From the NCBI RefSeq assembly GCF_003351025.1, contig NZ_QPCG01000001.1:7949-71948 (forward strand): 64,000 bases of DNA, in the 5' to 3' direction. The translations under genes and the position numbers were made by a program. Position 1 is the stretch's first letter; every line of letters begins with the position of its first letter. Below the pieces are notes generated by a model. The model ran no database searches and had not been told where the DNA came from. It saw only the letters and a list, made by a program, of their open reading frames with translations. The DNA is from Mucilaginibacter endophyticus (GTDB taxonomy: Bacteria; Bacteroidota; Bacteroidia; Sphingobacteriales; Sphingobacteriaceae). Shown here in pieces: positions 35,549 to 45,161 of this stretch.

Positions 35549-36493
35549 ATGCCCTTACAATTTAACCCGGTTAAATTATTTACAGGATCAGGCTCGCCGG
35601 AGCTTGCGCGTCTGATAGCTGATGCATATGGTCGTGAATTAGGAGAAGTTGTAATATCTCGTTTCAGCGATGGTGAATATCAGCCGCATTTTAACGAATC
35701 TGTAAGGGGGAGTGATGTTTTCCTGATCCAGTCTACCCATCAGCCTACCGATAATTTAATGGAATTACTCATGATGATTGATGCCGCCCGTCGTGCATCA
35801 GCCCATTATGTAACCGCCGTTATACCTTATTTTGGTTTGGCCCGTCAGGACAGGAAAGATAAACCACGTGTTGCCATTGGTGCAAAGCTGGTAGCTAACC
35901 TGTTGGTTGCAGCCGGTATTAACCGTATCATGACCATGGATTTGCACGCAGCGCAAATTCAGGGCTTTTTTGATGTTCCGGTTGATCACCTGGATGCTTC
36001 TATCATTTTTGTGCCTTATATCAAAAGCCTTGGTTTAGGTCACCTTACTATTGCATCGCCTGATATGGGCGGTTCATACAGAGCCCGTAGCTTTGCCAAG
36101 TTTTTTAACGCCGAAGTGGTAATTTGCGATAAACGCCGTAAACGTGCCAACGAAATTGAAGCCATGACACTGATAGGTGATGTTACCGATCAGGACATAG
36201 TATTGATTGACGACATCTGCGATACAGCAGGTACATTGGCAAAAGCAGCCGGACTGATCATGGAACGTGGTGCGCGCAGCGTACGCGCCGTTTGTACACA
36301 CCCGGTATTATCAGGCAAAGCATATGAAACTATCGAAAACTCGGCGTTAACCGAACTGATAGTTACAGATACTATACCGCTGAAACAACAAAGCTCAAAA
36401 ATAAAAGTGCTTTCAACTGCCGAATTGTTTGCTAAAGCGATAAGCAACGTAAACGAACACGGCTCGATAAGTACCTTGTTTAAGGTGGAGTAG
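35549..36493 (+). CDS. Ribose-phosphate pyrophosphokinase
   Basis: This 314-residue enzyme makes PRPP from ribose 5-phosphate and ATP for nucleotide, histidine and tryptophan synthesis. The family landmarks are present: RFSDGEYQP (near 40), DLHAAQIQGFF (near 131) with the metal site, and the PRPP-binding loop with D221-D222 in LIDDICDTAGT. The length is normal for class I PRPP synthetases. It is followed by a long repeat block and then rplY. Confidence 0.97.
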   Translation: MPLQFNPVKLFTGSGSPELARLIADAYGRELGEVVISRFSDGEYQPHFNESVRGSDVFLIQSTHQPTDNLMELLMMIDAARRASAHYVTAVIPYFGLARQDRKDKPRVAIGAKLVANLLVAAGINRIMTMDLHAAQIQGFFDVPVDHLDASIIFVPYIKSLGLGHLTIASPDMGGSYRARSFAKFFNAEVVICDKRRKRANEIEAMTLIGDVTDQDIVLIDDICDTAGTLAKAAGLIMERGARSVRAVCTHPVLSGKAYETIENSALTELIVTDTIPLKQQSSKIKVLSTAELFAKAISNVNEHGSISTLFKVE

Positions 36494-36494
36494 T

Positions 36495-36706
36495 AGGTAG
36501 TTCATGGTTGATGGTTCATAGATCATAGTGAACATTTATCATGGAAAATAAAAAAGAATAAAGTAATTGGGAAATTAGGCCATGAACAATGATCTATGAA
36601 CCATGAACTAAAAAAGGCTTTGTGGAAAGTAGAACAATGATCTATGAACCATGAACTAAAAAAGGCTTTGTGGAAAGTAGAACAATGATCTATGAACCAT
36701 GAACTA
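36495..36706. repeat. ATGAACCATGAAC word repeat with 48-bp tandem units
   Basis: The left arm has TTCATGGTTGATGGTTCATA and the right arms have TATGAACCATGAAC, its reverse complement. The right-arm unit, beginning GAACAATGATCTATGAACC, repeats with a 48-bp period at 36584, 36632 and 36680. It fills the gap before rplY and could form strong hairpins in the mRNA. Confidence 0.85.
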
Positions 36707-36729
36707 AATAAATAAACAAATAAATAAAA

Positions 36730-37314
36730 ATGAAATCAATTGCTATTAGCGGTTCTCTAAGAGAGAACGTAGGGAAAAGAGACGCGAAAGAGCTGCGTTA
36801 CAATGGCCTGGTGCCTGCAGTTCTTTACGGTGGTGCTACCCAGACCCACTTTGCAGTGTCCGCAGCTGATTTGAGAGCCGTAGTTTACACTCCGGTTGTT
36901 CATTTCATCGATCTTGAAGTTGCCGGTGTTAAATCACAAGCTATCATCCAGGACATTCAGTTCCACCCACTAACTGAAAAAATCACTCACGTTGACTTTT
37001 TATTGTTAGACGAGAAAAAACCTATCGCCATCGAGATCCCTGTTAAATTAACCGGTACTTCTCCAGGTGTTAAAGTAGGTGGTAAACTGGTTCAAAAATT
37101 AAGGAAACTGCGTATCAAAGCGCTTCCTAAAGATCATCTTGATGCTATTGAAGTAAGCATCGAGTCTTTAGAAGTTGGTAAATCAGTAAAAGTATCTGAT
37201 ATTAAATTAGATAACTTAACTATCACCAACGCTAAAGAAGATACCATTGTTTCTGTAACTACCTCACGTGCATTACGTCAGGCAGAGCAAGAAGCAGCTC
37301 AAGGTAAAAAATAA
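36730..37314 (+). CDS. 50S ribosomal protein L25/CTC
   Basis: This 194-residue protein is the long (CTC/TL5) form of bacterial L25, with an N-terminal 5S rRNA-binding L25 domain (1-90) and a C-terminal beta domain (about 95-180). The start MKSIAISGSLRENVGKRDAK is typical of the family. The short E. coli form lacks the second domain. It binds 5S rRNA in the central protuberance and links to general stress in some species. It is followed by a strong terminator and then pth. Confidence 0.95.
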   Translation: MKSIAISGSLRENVGKRDAKELRYNGLVPAVLYGGATQTHFAVSAADLRAVVYTPVVHFIDLEVAGVKSQAIIQDIQFHPLTEKITHVDFLLLDEKKPIAIEIPVKLTGTSPGVKVGGKLVQKLRKLRIKALPKDHLDAIEVSIESLEVGKSVKVSDIKLDNLTITNAKEDTIVSVTTSRALRQAEQEAAQGKK

Positions 37315-37353
37315 GCCCCCCGCCCCTAAAGGGGAGCAGGAGTTTAAAACAAG

Positions 37354-37386
37354 AAACAGCGGTAGAGTATCTCTATCGCTGTTTTT
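37354..37386 (+). terminator. Terminator after rplY
   Basis: AAACAGCGGTAGAG pairs with CTCTATCGCTGTTT (one G-U) and is followed by a T-run. It lies about 40 bp after the L25 stop, so pth may have its own promoter or be reached by read-through. Confidence 0.85.
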
Positions 37387-37460
37387 GTTTGAGCAATAAA
37401 TAATATCTTCGCATAAAATTTAAGTTAATCAAAAATTCCCCCTTTAGGGGGTTAGGGGGC

Positions 37461-38021
37461 ATGAAATATTTAATTGTAGGTTTAGGAAATATTGGTCCGG
37501 AGTATGCGGATACCAGGCATAATATAGGTTTTATGGTATTGGATGAACTGGCTAAGCAGGAGGGAACAAGGTTTCAAAACTCACGTTTGGCTTACTATAC
37601 CGAGGTATCGTTTAAAAGCCGTACCCTTTGCCTTATTAAACCTACTACCTACATGAACCTGAGTGGTAAAGCCCTTAACCACTGGATGAAAGATCTTAAA
37701 ATCCCGGTTGAGAATGTTTTGGTTATTGTAGATGACCTTGCCCTGCCGCTGGGTACCCTGCGTTTAAAACCGAAAGGCAGTGCTGCCGGGCATAATGGCC
37801 TTAAAAATATTGAGGCAGTGCTTGGCAATAGCAACTACGCGCGCTTGCGTTTTGGTATTGGCGATAATTACCCCAAAGGTCGTCAGGTTGATTTTGTACT
37901 TAGTGCTTTTGATAAAGATGAGCAGCCCGAACTTCCCGCACTTATTGATCGCTCGATAGAAATGGTGAAGAGTTTTGCTACCATTGGTACCGAGCTTACC
38001 ATGACCCGTTACAATAAGTAA
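37461..38021 (+). CDS. Peptidyl-tRNA hydrolase
   Basis: This 186-residue enzyme releases tRNA from peptidyl-tRNA that drops off the ribosome. The family signature GLGNIGPEYADTRHNIGF carries the key N10 and catalytic H20, and a second active-site aspartate lies in VIVDDLALPLG. The length matches bacterial Pth. It sits near rplY, an arrangement often seen in bacteria and consistent with its translation role. A CCCCTTTAGGGGG hairpin directly precedes the ATG. Confidence 0.96.
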   Translation: MKYLIVGLGNIGPEYADTRHNIGFMVLDELAKQEGTRFQNSRLAYYTEVSFKSRTLCLIKPTTYMNLSGKALNHWMKDLKIPVENVLVIVDDLALPLGTLRLKPKGSAAGHNGLKNIEAVLGNSNYARLRFGIGDNYPKGRQVDFVLSAFDKDEQPELPALIDRSIEMVKSFATIGTELTMTRYNK

Positions 38022-38064
38022 CATGGCTGTTACAAACTAATATTATAGTTAAATTCCCGTTCAA

Positions 38065-38094
38065 ATCATGATTCGCGTTGTAACGCGGCATGAT
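38065..38094. promoter_or_regulatory. Inverted repeat upstream of the first OMP gene
   Basis: ATCATG..CGCGTT-GT-AACGCG.CATGAT is an imperfect 12-bp dyad about 30-60 bp before the ATG at 38126 and 45 bp after the pth stop. It could be an operator or the pth terminator; the sequence does not decide. Confidence 0.4.
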
Positions 38095-38125
38095 GTTCTT
38101 ACGTCTTGTAAACCTAAATAACCTT

Positions 38126-40561
38126 ATGAAACAAATCCTACTAACGGTACTTTGCTGTTGCTTTTCCACGCTCATATTTGCTCAAACCAAAACTCCCGCT
38201 GCTCCGGCAGTTCCCAATATTATTGTAAAAGGTATTATCATTGATTCGGCAATAAACAAACCTATGGGTTATGTTACCGTTGCCCTGCAGGATGCGGCTA
38301 CCAAAGCTCCTGTAAAAAGTACCCTCGCTAAAGATGACGGCAGTTTTGAACTGAAAGCCCCTGAAGGTAAAACTTACCAGTTAGTAGCTGTATTTATAGG
38401 TTACGCTACTAAAACCATCCCGGTAAAACTAAGCGGTAATACATTTAACGCGGGCAGGATCCTGCTTTCGGCATCAAGCAAGCAATTAAAAGAGGTTACG
38501 GTTACCGCTGTAAGGCCTGTGATGAAACAGGAGGTAGACCGCCTGAGCTATGATGTACAGGCCGACCCGGAAAGTAAATCGATCACCGCTTTGGATATGA
38601 TCCGTAAAGTGCCGTTGTTATCAGTAGATGGAAGCGACAATATTAAGCTCAGGGGTAACGATAATTATAAGATCCTGATCAACGGTAAAGAATCGGCCAT
38701 GATGGCAAAAAATCCATCGGACGTATTAAAATCGATGCCGGCTGCCAATATTGAAAAGATAGAGGTGATCACTACACCGCCAGCAAAATATGATGCCGAA
38801 GGTTTAGCGGGTATCATCAACATCATTACCAAAAAGAATGCCGATCAGGGTTATAACGTAAACATCAATACCGGTTACAACAATGTTTTTGGCGAACGCG
38901 CTAATGTGAACGTAACTGTTAAGCAGGGCAAGTTTGGTTTTAGCGGCTACGCCGGATACAATCACAGGCCGGTGCAAACTTCAACTTTTGAAAACATTAG
39001 CAACTTTTATCATCCGCCATCATCACTTAGCCAAACCGGTACAAGAGGTAACGGAGCCAATAACGTTTATGGCAGCGGCGAGTTAAGTTATGAAATTGAC
39101 AGCCTTAACCTGATTACCGGTATGTATGATTTTTATGACGGTAAGGGTAAGCAGCAAAACAACCAGGTTACCAGTATTAAGGATAGTGTTGACGCCGTTA
39201 CCCAGTTTTATCGTTTGTTCAATGCCGGAACCAGCACTTTTCATGGTTCGGATTTAGGCTTGAACTACCAGATAGGTTTCAGGAAGTATAAAGACCAATT
39301 GCTTACCGTATCTTATAAATACAATAACAATAATAATGGCCAAAACAATGGTGCTACTGTAGCTGCCGACTCCATTGGTAAAGCACCTGCCGATTACAGG
39401 CAATACAACAAATCGGGTTCAAAACAACATACTTTCCAGCTCGATTATATTCAGCCGCGGAAAATATTAACACTTGAAGCTGGTGGTAAAATTATTTTAA
39501 GGGATAACTACAGTAACTTTTTTACCGACCTGAAACAGTCTGACGGAAGCTATAAAACTGACGATAGCCAAACCAATGATTTTACCTATAATCAGGATGT
39601 TTACAGCTTGTACAACTCATACTCGGTAAAGCTTAGTAAATGGGCTTTTAAAGGTGGCTTGCGATTGGAGCACACCAAAGTAAATGCCGATTTTTCAACT
39701 ACTAACAGTACCGTTAACCAGAATTACAATAATCTTGTTCCATCGGTATCTATTCAACGCTCGTTAAAAAGCAGCAGCCTTACCTTAGGTTATACCCAAC
39801 GGATCCAGCGCCCGGGCATTTACCAGTTAAACCCTTATACCGATAGGACAAACCCACAATACGTTAACATGGGTAACCCTAATCTGAAAGCCGCGGTTAC
39901 CAATAACTTTGAGCTGGGATACAGCAATTTTGCCAAAGGTTCTATTAACCTGAGCACCAATTACTCTTTTGCCAATAATACGGTACAAAACCTGGCACGT
40001 GTTGATTCGGCAGGAGTAACTACCAATACCTATGATAACGTAGGCTCCAACAAAAACTGGGGCTTTGATGCAAATATTAATTATCCCATCACTCCTAAAC
40101 TAAATGTGAATATTAACGCCGAGTTATTATTTGTTTGGCTGAAGGGTTACTACAATGGTTCGTTGTACAAAAACAGTGGTAACCAGGGGCACATTTTTAC
40201 TTATACCAGTTACAAGTTTGACGGCGGTTACCGCGCGGGTGTAAACATAGGTTACGACAGCCGTTATGTATTGTTGCAGGGAAAGGATAATTATTACTTC
40301 TTCAGTTCCATTAGCGGAACCAAAACCATGTTTAACGAAAAGGCCACCTTATCGGTAAATGTTAACAATCCGTTCAAAAAATTCAATAAACTCGATTTCT
40401 ATACCAAAACTCCTGACTTTGATACTTACACAGCCAACAACAACTTTTATCGCACCATTAACGTGAGCCTGAGCTACAAATTTGGCAGGCTTAACAGTAG
40501 CATAAAGAAAAATCAACGTGGTATTAATAATGATGATACCAGTAGCGGAAGCCGCAATTAA
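38126..40561 (+). CDS. Outer-membrane beta-barrel protein (TonB-receptor-like), copy 1
   Basis: This 811-residue protein has a signal peptide (1-20), a CarboxypepD_reg-like domain (about 28-115), a TonB-receptor plug region (about 125-230, with AKYDAEGLAGIINIITKKN) and a C-terminal OMP_b-brl_3 barrel. The start MKQILLTVLCC is preferred over 38090 because the signal peptide begins there. Members of this group lie in the outer membrane and are thought to import or bind an unknown substrate. It is the first of two tandem paralogues; the plug is nearly identical between them, whereas the barrel differs. No SusD partner is present. Confidence 0.85.
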   Translation: MKQILLTVLCCCFSTLIFAQTKTPAAPAVPNIIVKGIIIDSAINKPMGYVTVALQDAATKAPVKSTLAKDDGSFELKAPEGKTYQLVAVFIGYATKTIPVKLSGNTFNAGRILLSASSKQLKEVTVTAVRPVMKQEVDRLSYDVQADPESKSITALDMIRKVPLLSVDGSDNIKLRGNDNYKILINGKESAMMAKNPSDVLKSMPAANIEKIEVITTPPAKYDAEGLAGIINIITKKNADQGYNVNINTGYNNVFGERANVNVTVKQGKFGFSGYAGYNHRPVQTSTFENISNFYHPPSSLSQTGTRGNGANNVYGSGELSYEIDSLNLITGMYDFYDGKGKQQNNQVTSIKDSVDAVTQFYRLFNAGTSTFHGSDLGLNYQIGFRKYKDQLLTVSYKYNNNNNGQNNGATVAADSIGKAPADYRQYNKSGSKQHTFQLDYIQPRKILTLEAGGKIILRDNYSNFFTDLKQSDGSYKTDDSQTNDFTYNQDVYSLYNSYSVKLSKWAFKGGLRLEHTKVNADFSTTNSTVNQNYNNLVPSVSIQRSLKSSSLTLGYTQRIQRPGIYQLNPYTDRTNPQYVNMGNPNLKAAVTNNFELGYSNFAKGSINLSTNYSFANNTVQNLARVDSAGVTTNTYDNVGSNKNWGFDANINYPITPKLNVNINAELLFVWLKGYYNGSLYKNSGNQGHIFTYTSYKFDGGYRAGVNIGYDSRYVLLQGKDNYYFFSSISGTKTMFNEKATLSVNVNNPFKKFNKLDFYTKTPDFDTYTANNNFYRTINVSLSYKFGRLNSSIKKNQRGINNDDTSSGSRN

Positions 40562-40576
40562 AAACATATACAATTA

Positions 40577-40644
40577 ACCCGTTGGGTGACAGAAACAAAC
40601 GTTAAAAAGTGTTAAACGCATATTTTTTGCTGTCACACCCGGGT
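40577..40644. repeat. Inverted repeat between the two OMP genes
   Basis: ACCCGTTGGGTGACAG and CTGTCACACCCGGGT form imperfect arms around an AT-rich spacer. It could be a terminator of copy 1 or an operator of copy 2. Confidence 0.45.
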
Positions 40645-40676
40645 ATCTTAAACGTCTTATGACCAAAATCGCAATT

Positions 40677-43148
40677 ATGAAACAATTTCTACTAACAGTG
40701 CTATGCTGTTGTGTCACGGGCATGGTGATGGGGCAGGCAGCAACACCGGCACCTGTTCAAAATATAACGGTTAAAGGTATCGTGATAGATTCGGCAGCCA
40801 ACAAGCCATTGGGGTATGGTACGGTGGCCTTGCAGGATGCCGCTACCAAAGCACCCGTAAAAAGCACACTCGCCAAAGATGACGGTAGCTTTGAACTGAA
40901 AGCACCCGAAGGTAAAACTTATCAGTTGGTTGTTGCTTCGGTTGGATACGCGACCAAAGTACTTCCTGTAAAAATAACTGGTAAAACGTTTGATGCCGGA
41001 CGCATTTTGGTAGCTACGTCAAACAAACAACTAAACGAGGTAACCATAACTGCCGTAAGGCCGGTAATGAAGCAGGAGGTTGACCGTCTTAGTTATGACG
41101 TAACTGCCGACCCTGAAAGCAAGGCCATTTCGGCATTGGATATGATGCGTAAAGTTCCACTTTTAGCCGTAGATGGTGACGATAACATTAAACTGAAAGG
41201 CAGCGGCAAATACAAGATATTGATTAACGGTAAAGAATCGGCACTGATGGCTAAAAACCCGTCGGACGTATTGAAAGCGATGCCTGCTACCAATATCGAA
41301 AAAATAGAGGTAATCACCACACCACCCGCTAAATATGATGCGGAAGGCTTGGCCGGTATTATCAATATTATCACCAAAAAGAATGCCGATCAGGGTTATA
41401 ACGGCAGTGTCAACATGCGTTATAACAGTGTATGGGGGCCGGGTTATAACCTGAACATGACGGCTAAGCAAGGTAAGTTTGGTGTTTCGGGTTATGCCGG
41501 TTTTGGTAACCAGAAACGTAATACCAATACATCAAGCATAAAACAAACTTTCTTTAATCCCGAATCAGAGATATTGCAAACAGGCGATAACTCATTTGGT
41601 GGTAAATATCGGTATGCCAATGCCGAGTTGAGTTACGAAATAGATACCCTGAACCTGCTTACAGGTTCGTTTGAATACTTTCATGGTGAATTTGACCAGG
41701 ACGGTTCACAGCGGTCGGCACAAACAAATGCTGCCGGTGCCCTTACCCAGGGGTATAATCTGTTGAGCAACGGCTACAATCATGACCAGGGCCTTGACGC
41801 GTCTATCAACTACCAGTTAGGCTTTAAAGGGCATAAAGATGAGTTACTGACATTATCTTACAAATACAGCTACGGGCCAAGCAAAAACTTTACTGATAAC
41901 CAGTTTTCGGACAGGGTTAATTATTACAACGCCCTTCAGCCCGATTTCAGGCAGTATAATAATGCCGGTAACCGCGAGCATACATTTCAATTAGATTACG
42001 CCTACCCGTTAAAAAAGATCAGTATTGAGGCTGGGGGTAAAGTTATCCTCCGTAATAACTTTAGCGATTACAGGCGTGAGGATAAAGATTCAACCAGTTC
42101 GGTGTACAACGTAAACGCGGGACAAACAGGCGAGTTTGATTATCACCAGGATGTGTACAGCGCCTATAACTCGTACCAGTTAAAGTTTGATAAATGGACA
42201 GGTAAGGCAGGTGTACGTTTGGAGCATACCCAGGTAAATGCCGTGTTTACAGGTACGCCGCTTGATAAAAACTATAATAACCTTATTCCGTCGGTATCTA
42301 TCCAGCGCTCGCTGAAAAGCAGCAGCATTAGCTTAGGCTTTACCCAGCGTATTCAAAGGCCGGGTATTTACCAGTTGAACCCTTTTATTGATAAATCGAA
42401 CCCCAAATTTATCAGTACCGGTAATCCCGATCTGAAACCTGAGTTGAACAATACTTTTGAATTGAACTATAGCAATTTTTCAAAAGGATCTATCAACATA
42501 GGTTTAAGTTATGCGTTCTCCAATAATGCTATCCAGAATGTAACAAGCCTTATTCAAAACAACATGGGCGATCATATTGATACAGTTACTTTTACTACAT
42601 ATCAGAATTTGGGAAGTAACCGCTCGTTAGGATTAAACCTCAATACCAATATTTCCATTACTAAAAAGTTCACGGTTAATATCAACGGACAAATTTCGCA
42701 CATCTGGTTAAAAGGTACTTATAACGGTCAATTTTATAAAAACGACGGCTATACAGGTAATGCTTTCGCCAATATCGGCTACAAGTTTGATGGTGGTTAC
42801 CGCGTTGGTTTGGATGCCGGTTTCTTTAGTGGCGATGTTACCTTACAGGGTAAATCAAGCAATTTTATTTATAACTCTTATGTTGTTTCAAAAGAGTTCC
42901 TGAGTAAAAAGCTGACAGTATCCTTAGTGGCCAACAACCCATACAGCAAGTACCGTACCTTCCGGTCAACAACTCACACCGTCGATTTTGACCAGGAATC
43001 ATTATACCATAACCGCTATCGTCACTTCGCAATCAGGCTTAACTATAAGTTTGGTAGGTTGAGCAGCGATATTAAAAAGAACCAGCGCGGTATTAATAAT
43101 GATGATACCAAAGGCGGGGGCAAAAGCAGCAGCGGTGGCAATGGATAA
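40677..43148 (+). CDS. Outer-membrane beta-barrel protein, copy 2
   Basis: This 823-residue paralogue of the preceding gene has the same order: signal peptide (1-19), CarboxypepD_reg-like domain, plug region and OMP_b-brl_3 barrel. From about residue 30 to 240 the two proteins are almost identical in long stretches (for example AAYDAEGLAGIINIITKKN-type plug sequence), while extracellular barrel loops have diverged. This suggests a tandem duplication with different ligand preferences, or gene conversion at the front. The ATG at 40677 starts the signal peptide. A hairpin terminator follows. Confidence 0.85.
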   Translation: MKQFLLTVLCCCVTGMVMGQAATPAPVQNITVKGIVIDSAANKPLGYGTVALQDAATKAPVKSTLAKDDGSFELKAPEGKTYQLVVASVGYATKVLPVKITGKTFDAGRILVATSNKQLNEVTITAVRPVMKQEVDRLSYDVTADPESKAISALDMMRKVPLLAVDGDDNIKLKGSGKYKILINGKESALMAKNPSDVLKAMPATNIEKIEVITTPPAKYDAEGLAGIINIITKKNADQGYNGSVNMRYNSVWGPGYNLNMTAKQGKFGVSGYAGFGNQKRNTNTSSIKQTFFNPESEILQTGDNSFGGKYRYANAELSYEIDTLNLLTGSFEYFHGEFDQDGSQRSAQTNAAGALTQGYNLLSNGYNHDQGLDASINYQLGFKGHKDELLTLSYKYSYGPSKNFTDNQFSDRVNYYNALQPDFRQYNNAGNREHTFQLDYAYPLKKISIEAGGKVILRNNFSDYRREDKDSTSSVYNVNAGQTGEFDYHQDVYSAYNSYQLKFDKWTGKAGVRLEHTQVNAVFTGTPLDKNYNNLIPSVSIQRSLKSSSISLGFTQRIQRPGIYQLNPFIDKSNPKFISTGNPDLKPELNNTFELNYSNFSKGSINIGLSYAFSNNAIQNVTSLIQNNMGDHIDTVTFTTYQNLGSNRSLGLNLNTNISITKKFTVNINGQISHIWLKGTYNGQFYKNDGYTGNAFANIGYKFDGGYRVGLDAGFFSGDVTLQGKSSNFIYNSYVVSKEFLSKKLTVSLVANNPYSKYRTFRSTTHTVDFDQESLYHNRYRHFAIRLNYKFGRLSSDIKKNQRGINNDDTKGGGKSSSGGNG

Positions 43149-43170
43149 TTGTTAACAGATATTTGTGAAG

Positions 43171-43195
43171 AAGGTGCGTAATAGCGCCTTTTTTG
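43171..43195 (+). terminator. Terminator after the second OMP gene
   Basis: AAGGTGC pairs with GCGCCTT around a short loop (one G-U) and is followed by a T-run, 23 bp after the stop. Confidence 0.8.
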
Positions 43196-43232
43196 TTTAT
43201 TATAAAATAGATTGATCTGAGGTATAGAGGTA

Positions 43233-43275
43233 CAAGTTGTTCGAAGTCTCCGGACTTCGAATCGATAAACTTGTA
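43233..43275. repeat. TTCGAAGTC hairpin repeat
   Basis: TTCGAAGTC-TCC-GGACTTCGAA forms a strong stem, with ACAAGTT and AACTTGT as outer arms. It resembles the CGAAGTT hairpins at 31731 and 31861. It lies just before the ArsC-like gene. Confidence 0.55.
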
Positions 43276-43319
43276 GTTTGTAACTACAGGCATATTGGTT
43301 TAAACCGTAAATTTACGCC

Positions 43320-43670
43320 ATGAAAGTTTACGGAATAACCAATTGCAATACAGTAAAAAAAGCCCTCGACTGGCTTAAAGAAAATAAGGTAGCTTACGAT
43401 TTTCAGGATTTTAAAAAACTGGGTGTAAGCACCGAAAAGCTACAGGAATGGGATACTAAAGCAGGCTACGAAAAGTTCATGAACAAACAGGGCCTCACCT
43501 GGAAACAGCTTGACCCGGCAGTTAAAGAAAGCATCAAAACCAATACCGACGCGCTGCAATTATTACAGCAAAAAACCAGCATGATCAAACGCCCGGTTAT
43601 TGAGGATAATGGTTTCCTGTTCTTCGGCTTTGATGAAAAGGTTTACGCCGATCATTTTTTGGGGAAGTAA
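43320..43670 (+). CDS. ArsC/Spx-family thioredoxin-fold protein
   Basis: This 116-residue protein belongs to the ArsC/Spx/YffB family with a thioredoxin-like fold. The single N-terminal cysteine is C9 in GITNCNTV; the family CxxC is not present. Genuine arsenate reductases have further conserved basic residues, which are hard to place here, and no ars genes are nearby. YffB-type glutathione- or thiol-dependent reductase is the closest general description. It is a single gene. Confidence 0.85.
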   Translation: MKVYGITNCNTVKKALDWLKENKVAYDFQDFKKLGVSTEKLQEWDTKAGYEKFMNKQGLTWKQLDPAVKESIKTNTDALQLLQQKTSMIKRPVIEDNGFLFFGFDEKVYADHFLGK

Positions 43671-43714
43671 TTTGATTTTGAGCAAAGCTTAATATTATGA
43701 ACACGCTCAAAGCC

Positions 43715-43810
43715 ATGTCATTGCGAGGAGGCAAGACGAAGCAATCTCGTAGCTAATGCATGTCCGCCCTGAATAGCTACGAGATTGCCACGCTGCGCTC
43801 GCAATGACAT
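43715..43810. repeat. TCATTGCGAG palindromic repeat, full copy
   Basis: ATGTCATTGCGAGGAGGCAA is mirrored by CTCGCAATGACAT, with an inner AATCTCGTAGC/GCTACGAGATT stem. It is one of the best preserved members of the family in this window. Confidence 0.85.
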
Positions 43811-43886
43811 ACTTTTTTTAAGATATAATTTCATCTTCCGGACACTTGTTGGTGACAACACTACAACGGCGAGGTGAACGACCTAT

Positions 43887-43927
43887 AAAAAGCAAGTCAT
43901 TACAGATCTTGCAATGACTTGCTTTTT
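43887..43927 (-). terminator. Terminator of the PhyH-like gene
   Basis: AAAAAGCAAGTCATT pairs with AATGACTTGCTTTTT around an 11-nt loop. On the minus strand it follows the PhyH stop by 11 bp and ends in Ts. Confidence 0.85.
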
Positions 43928-43937
43928 CGTTAAACCA

Positions 43938-44897
43938 TTATTCCTTTTTGAATACTGCTTTATATAACAGCTTAAGCAGTGCTTTCTTGTCCCGGGTTGG
44001 GTTAAATATATATTGGGTTTTATTCACCCTTAAATAATCAATTTTTTCGCCGTTATAATTCGGTACAACTTTTTCGCCGGTTGCAATATTGGTTATGTTA
44101 TTTCTTAAGAAAAGTTCATCAGTAACCATATTGCTCAGCATTGGGGTGTAATAATAGCAATCCTCAAAAAAGTAATGCGTTACCTGCGACCATCTTGATG
44201 AACCTTCCTTTAAAACGGGCATACCGCCATGCAGGATATTGCTCGACCAAATTAGCATATCACCCTTTTTCGCGTGAAAAATTTTCCTTTCAAAAGGGCT
44301 TACCTTTACAATTTCTTCTATAAAGTCTTCGTATTCGTTATAGTTGTCATAGTTGTTGCTGGTGGCATTCTCTTTAATCTGGGCAAAATTATATTCAGGT
44401 AAACGGTGTGAACCCGGATAGTAAAATAGCGGACCGTTTTCTTCATTTATATCTTCCAGAGCTACCCAAACACCACACATAAACTTGGCCGGTAACGAGC
44501 TAAAGTGGATGGTGTCAGAATGGGCGAGTTGTTGTGTACCCTCACTAAAATTTAATGTTTGAAAGGGAATAGGCTTCCTGCCATATAAAGTTTCGAGCAA
44601 TTTAAGGAGGGGGGGATAAGCAGCTAAATCTTTGCAAGACTCTGAAACCTCCCAAAAATCCTGAACCCTGGTTTTGGTGCGATGCGTTTTTATAGGGAAG
44701 TTGGTATCGAAAGCCTTATTTTCTGTTTCTTGTTGAACTTTATCAATAAGGTCGGCAGGGAAAAAGTTGCTTAATGCCGTAAAGCCATTTTCGTGATAAT
44801 CAATACACAATTTTTTTTCTTCGGCACTTAGATTTTTTGTCTCGAGGATCTTATAAAAAAACGGCGATTCGATCCAGGGGAAGTTCGATTTGATCAT
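43938..44897 (-). CDS. Phytanoyl-CoA dioxygenase (PhyH) family protein
   Basis: This 319-residue protein is an Fe(II)/2-oxoglutarate-dependent oxygenase of the PhyH family. The facial triad is H126-x-D128 in QQLAHSDTI and H223 in NILHGGM, and R235 (SSRWSQV) probably holds 2-oxoglutarate. Family members hydroxylate lipids or small molecules; nothing here fixes the substrate. The gene stands alone with its own terminator. Confidence 0.88.
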   Translation of the reverse strand: MIKSNFPWIESPFFYKILETKNLSAEEKKLCIDYHENGFTALSNFFPADLIDKVQQETENKAFDTNFPIKTHRTKTRVQDFWEVSESCKDLAAYPPLLKLLETLYGRKPIPFQTLNFSEGTQQLAHSDTIHFSSLPAKFMCGVWVALEDINEENGPLFYYPGSHRLPEYNFAQIKENATSNNYDNYNEYEDFIEEIVKVSPFERKIFHAKKGDMLIWSSNILHGGMPVLKEGSSRWSQVTHYFFEDCYYYTPMLSNMVTDELFLRNNITNIATGEKVVPNYNGEKIDYLRVNKTQYIFNPTRDKKALLKLLYKAVFKKE

Positions 44898-45161
44898 AGG
44901 TAATTAGGATGGTTATGGTTATTTATTTTTTAACCTTTACGTTTTCTATGGCACAAACGTAACATAAAAAGTTAAAGTATATGTTTTGAAATAATAATTA
45001 GACCTGCCGATGATAGACAACTTCTGGTTAAATCTACTTTACATATAGATATTGCTGATGAATTAAATTATTTAATAAATCCGTAACAATCGTTTTACCA
45101 GTCCCTTGCATTTACCTAATTTGTAGTATACTTGTTCTTTTACTCAATAGATTGACTGAAC

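Noticed and set aside
36495..36706. Possible CRISPR array
   Set aside because: The 48-bp units are contiguous tandem copies without unique spacers, and no cas genes are present.
43320..43670. Arsenate resistance determinant
   Set aside because: Only one ArsC-like thioredoxin-fold gene is present, with no arsR, arsB or acr3; the YffB-like description is safer.
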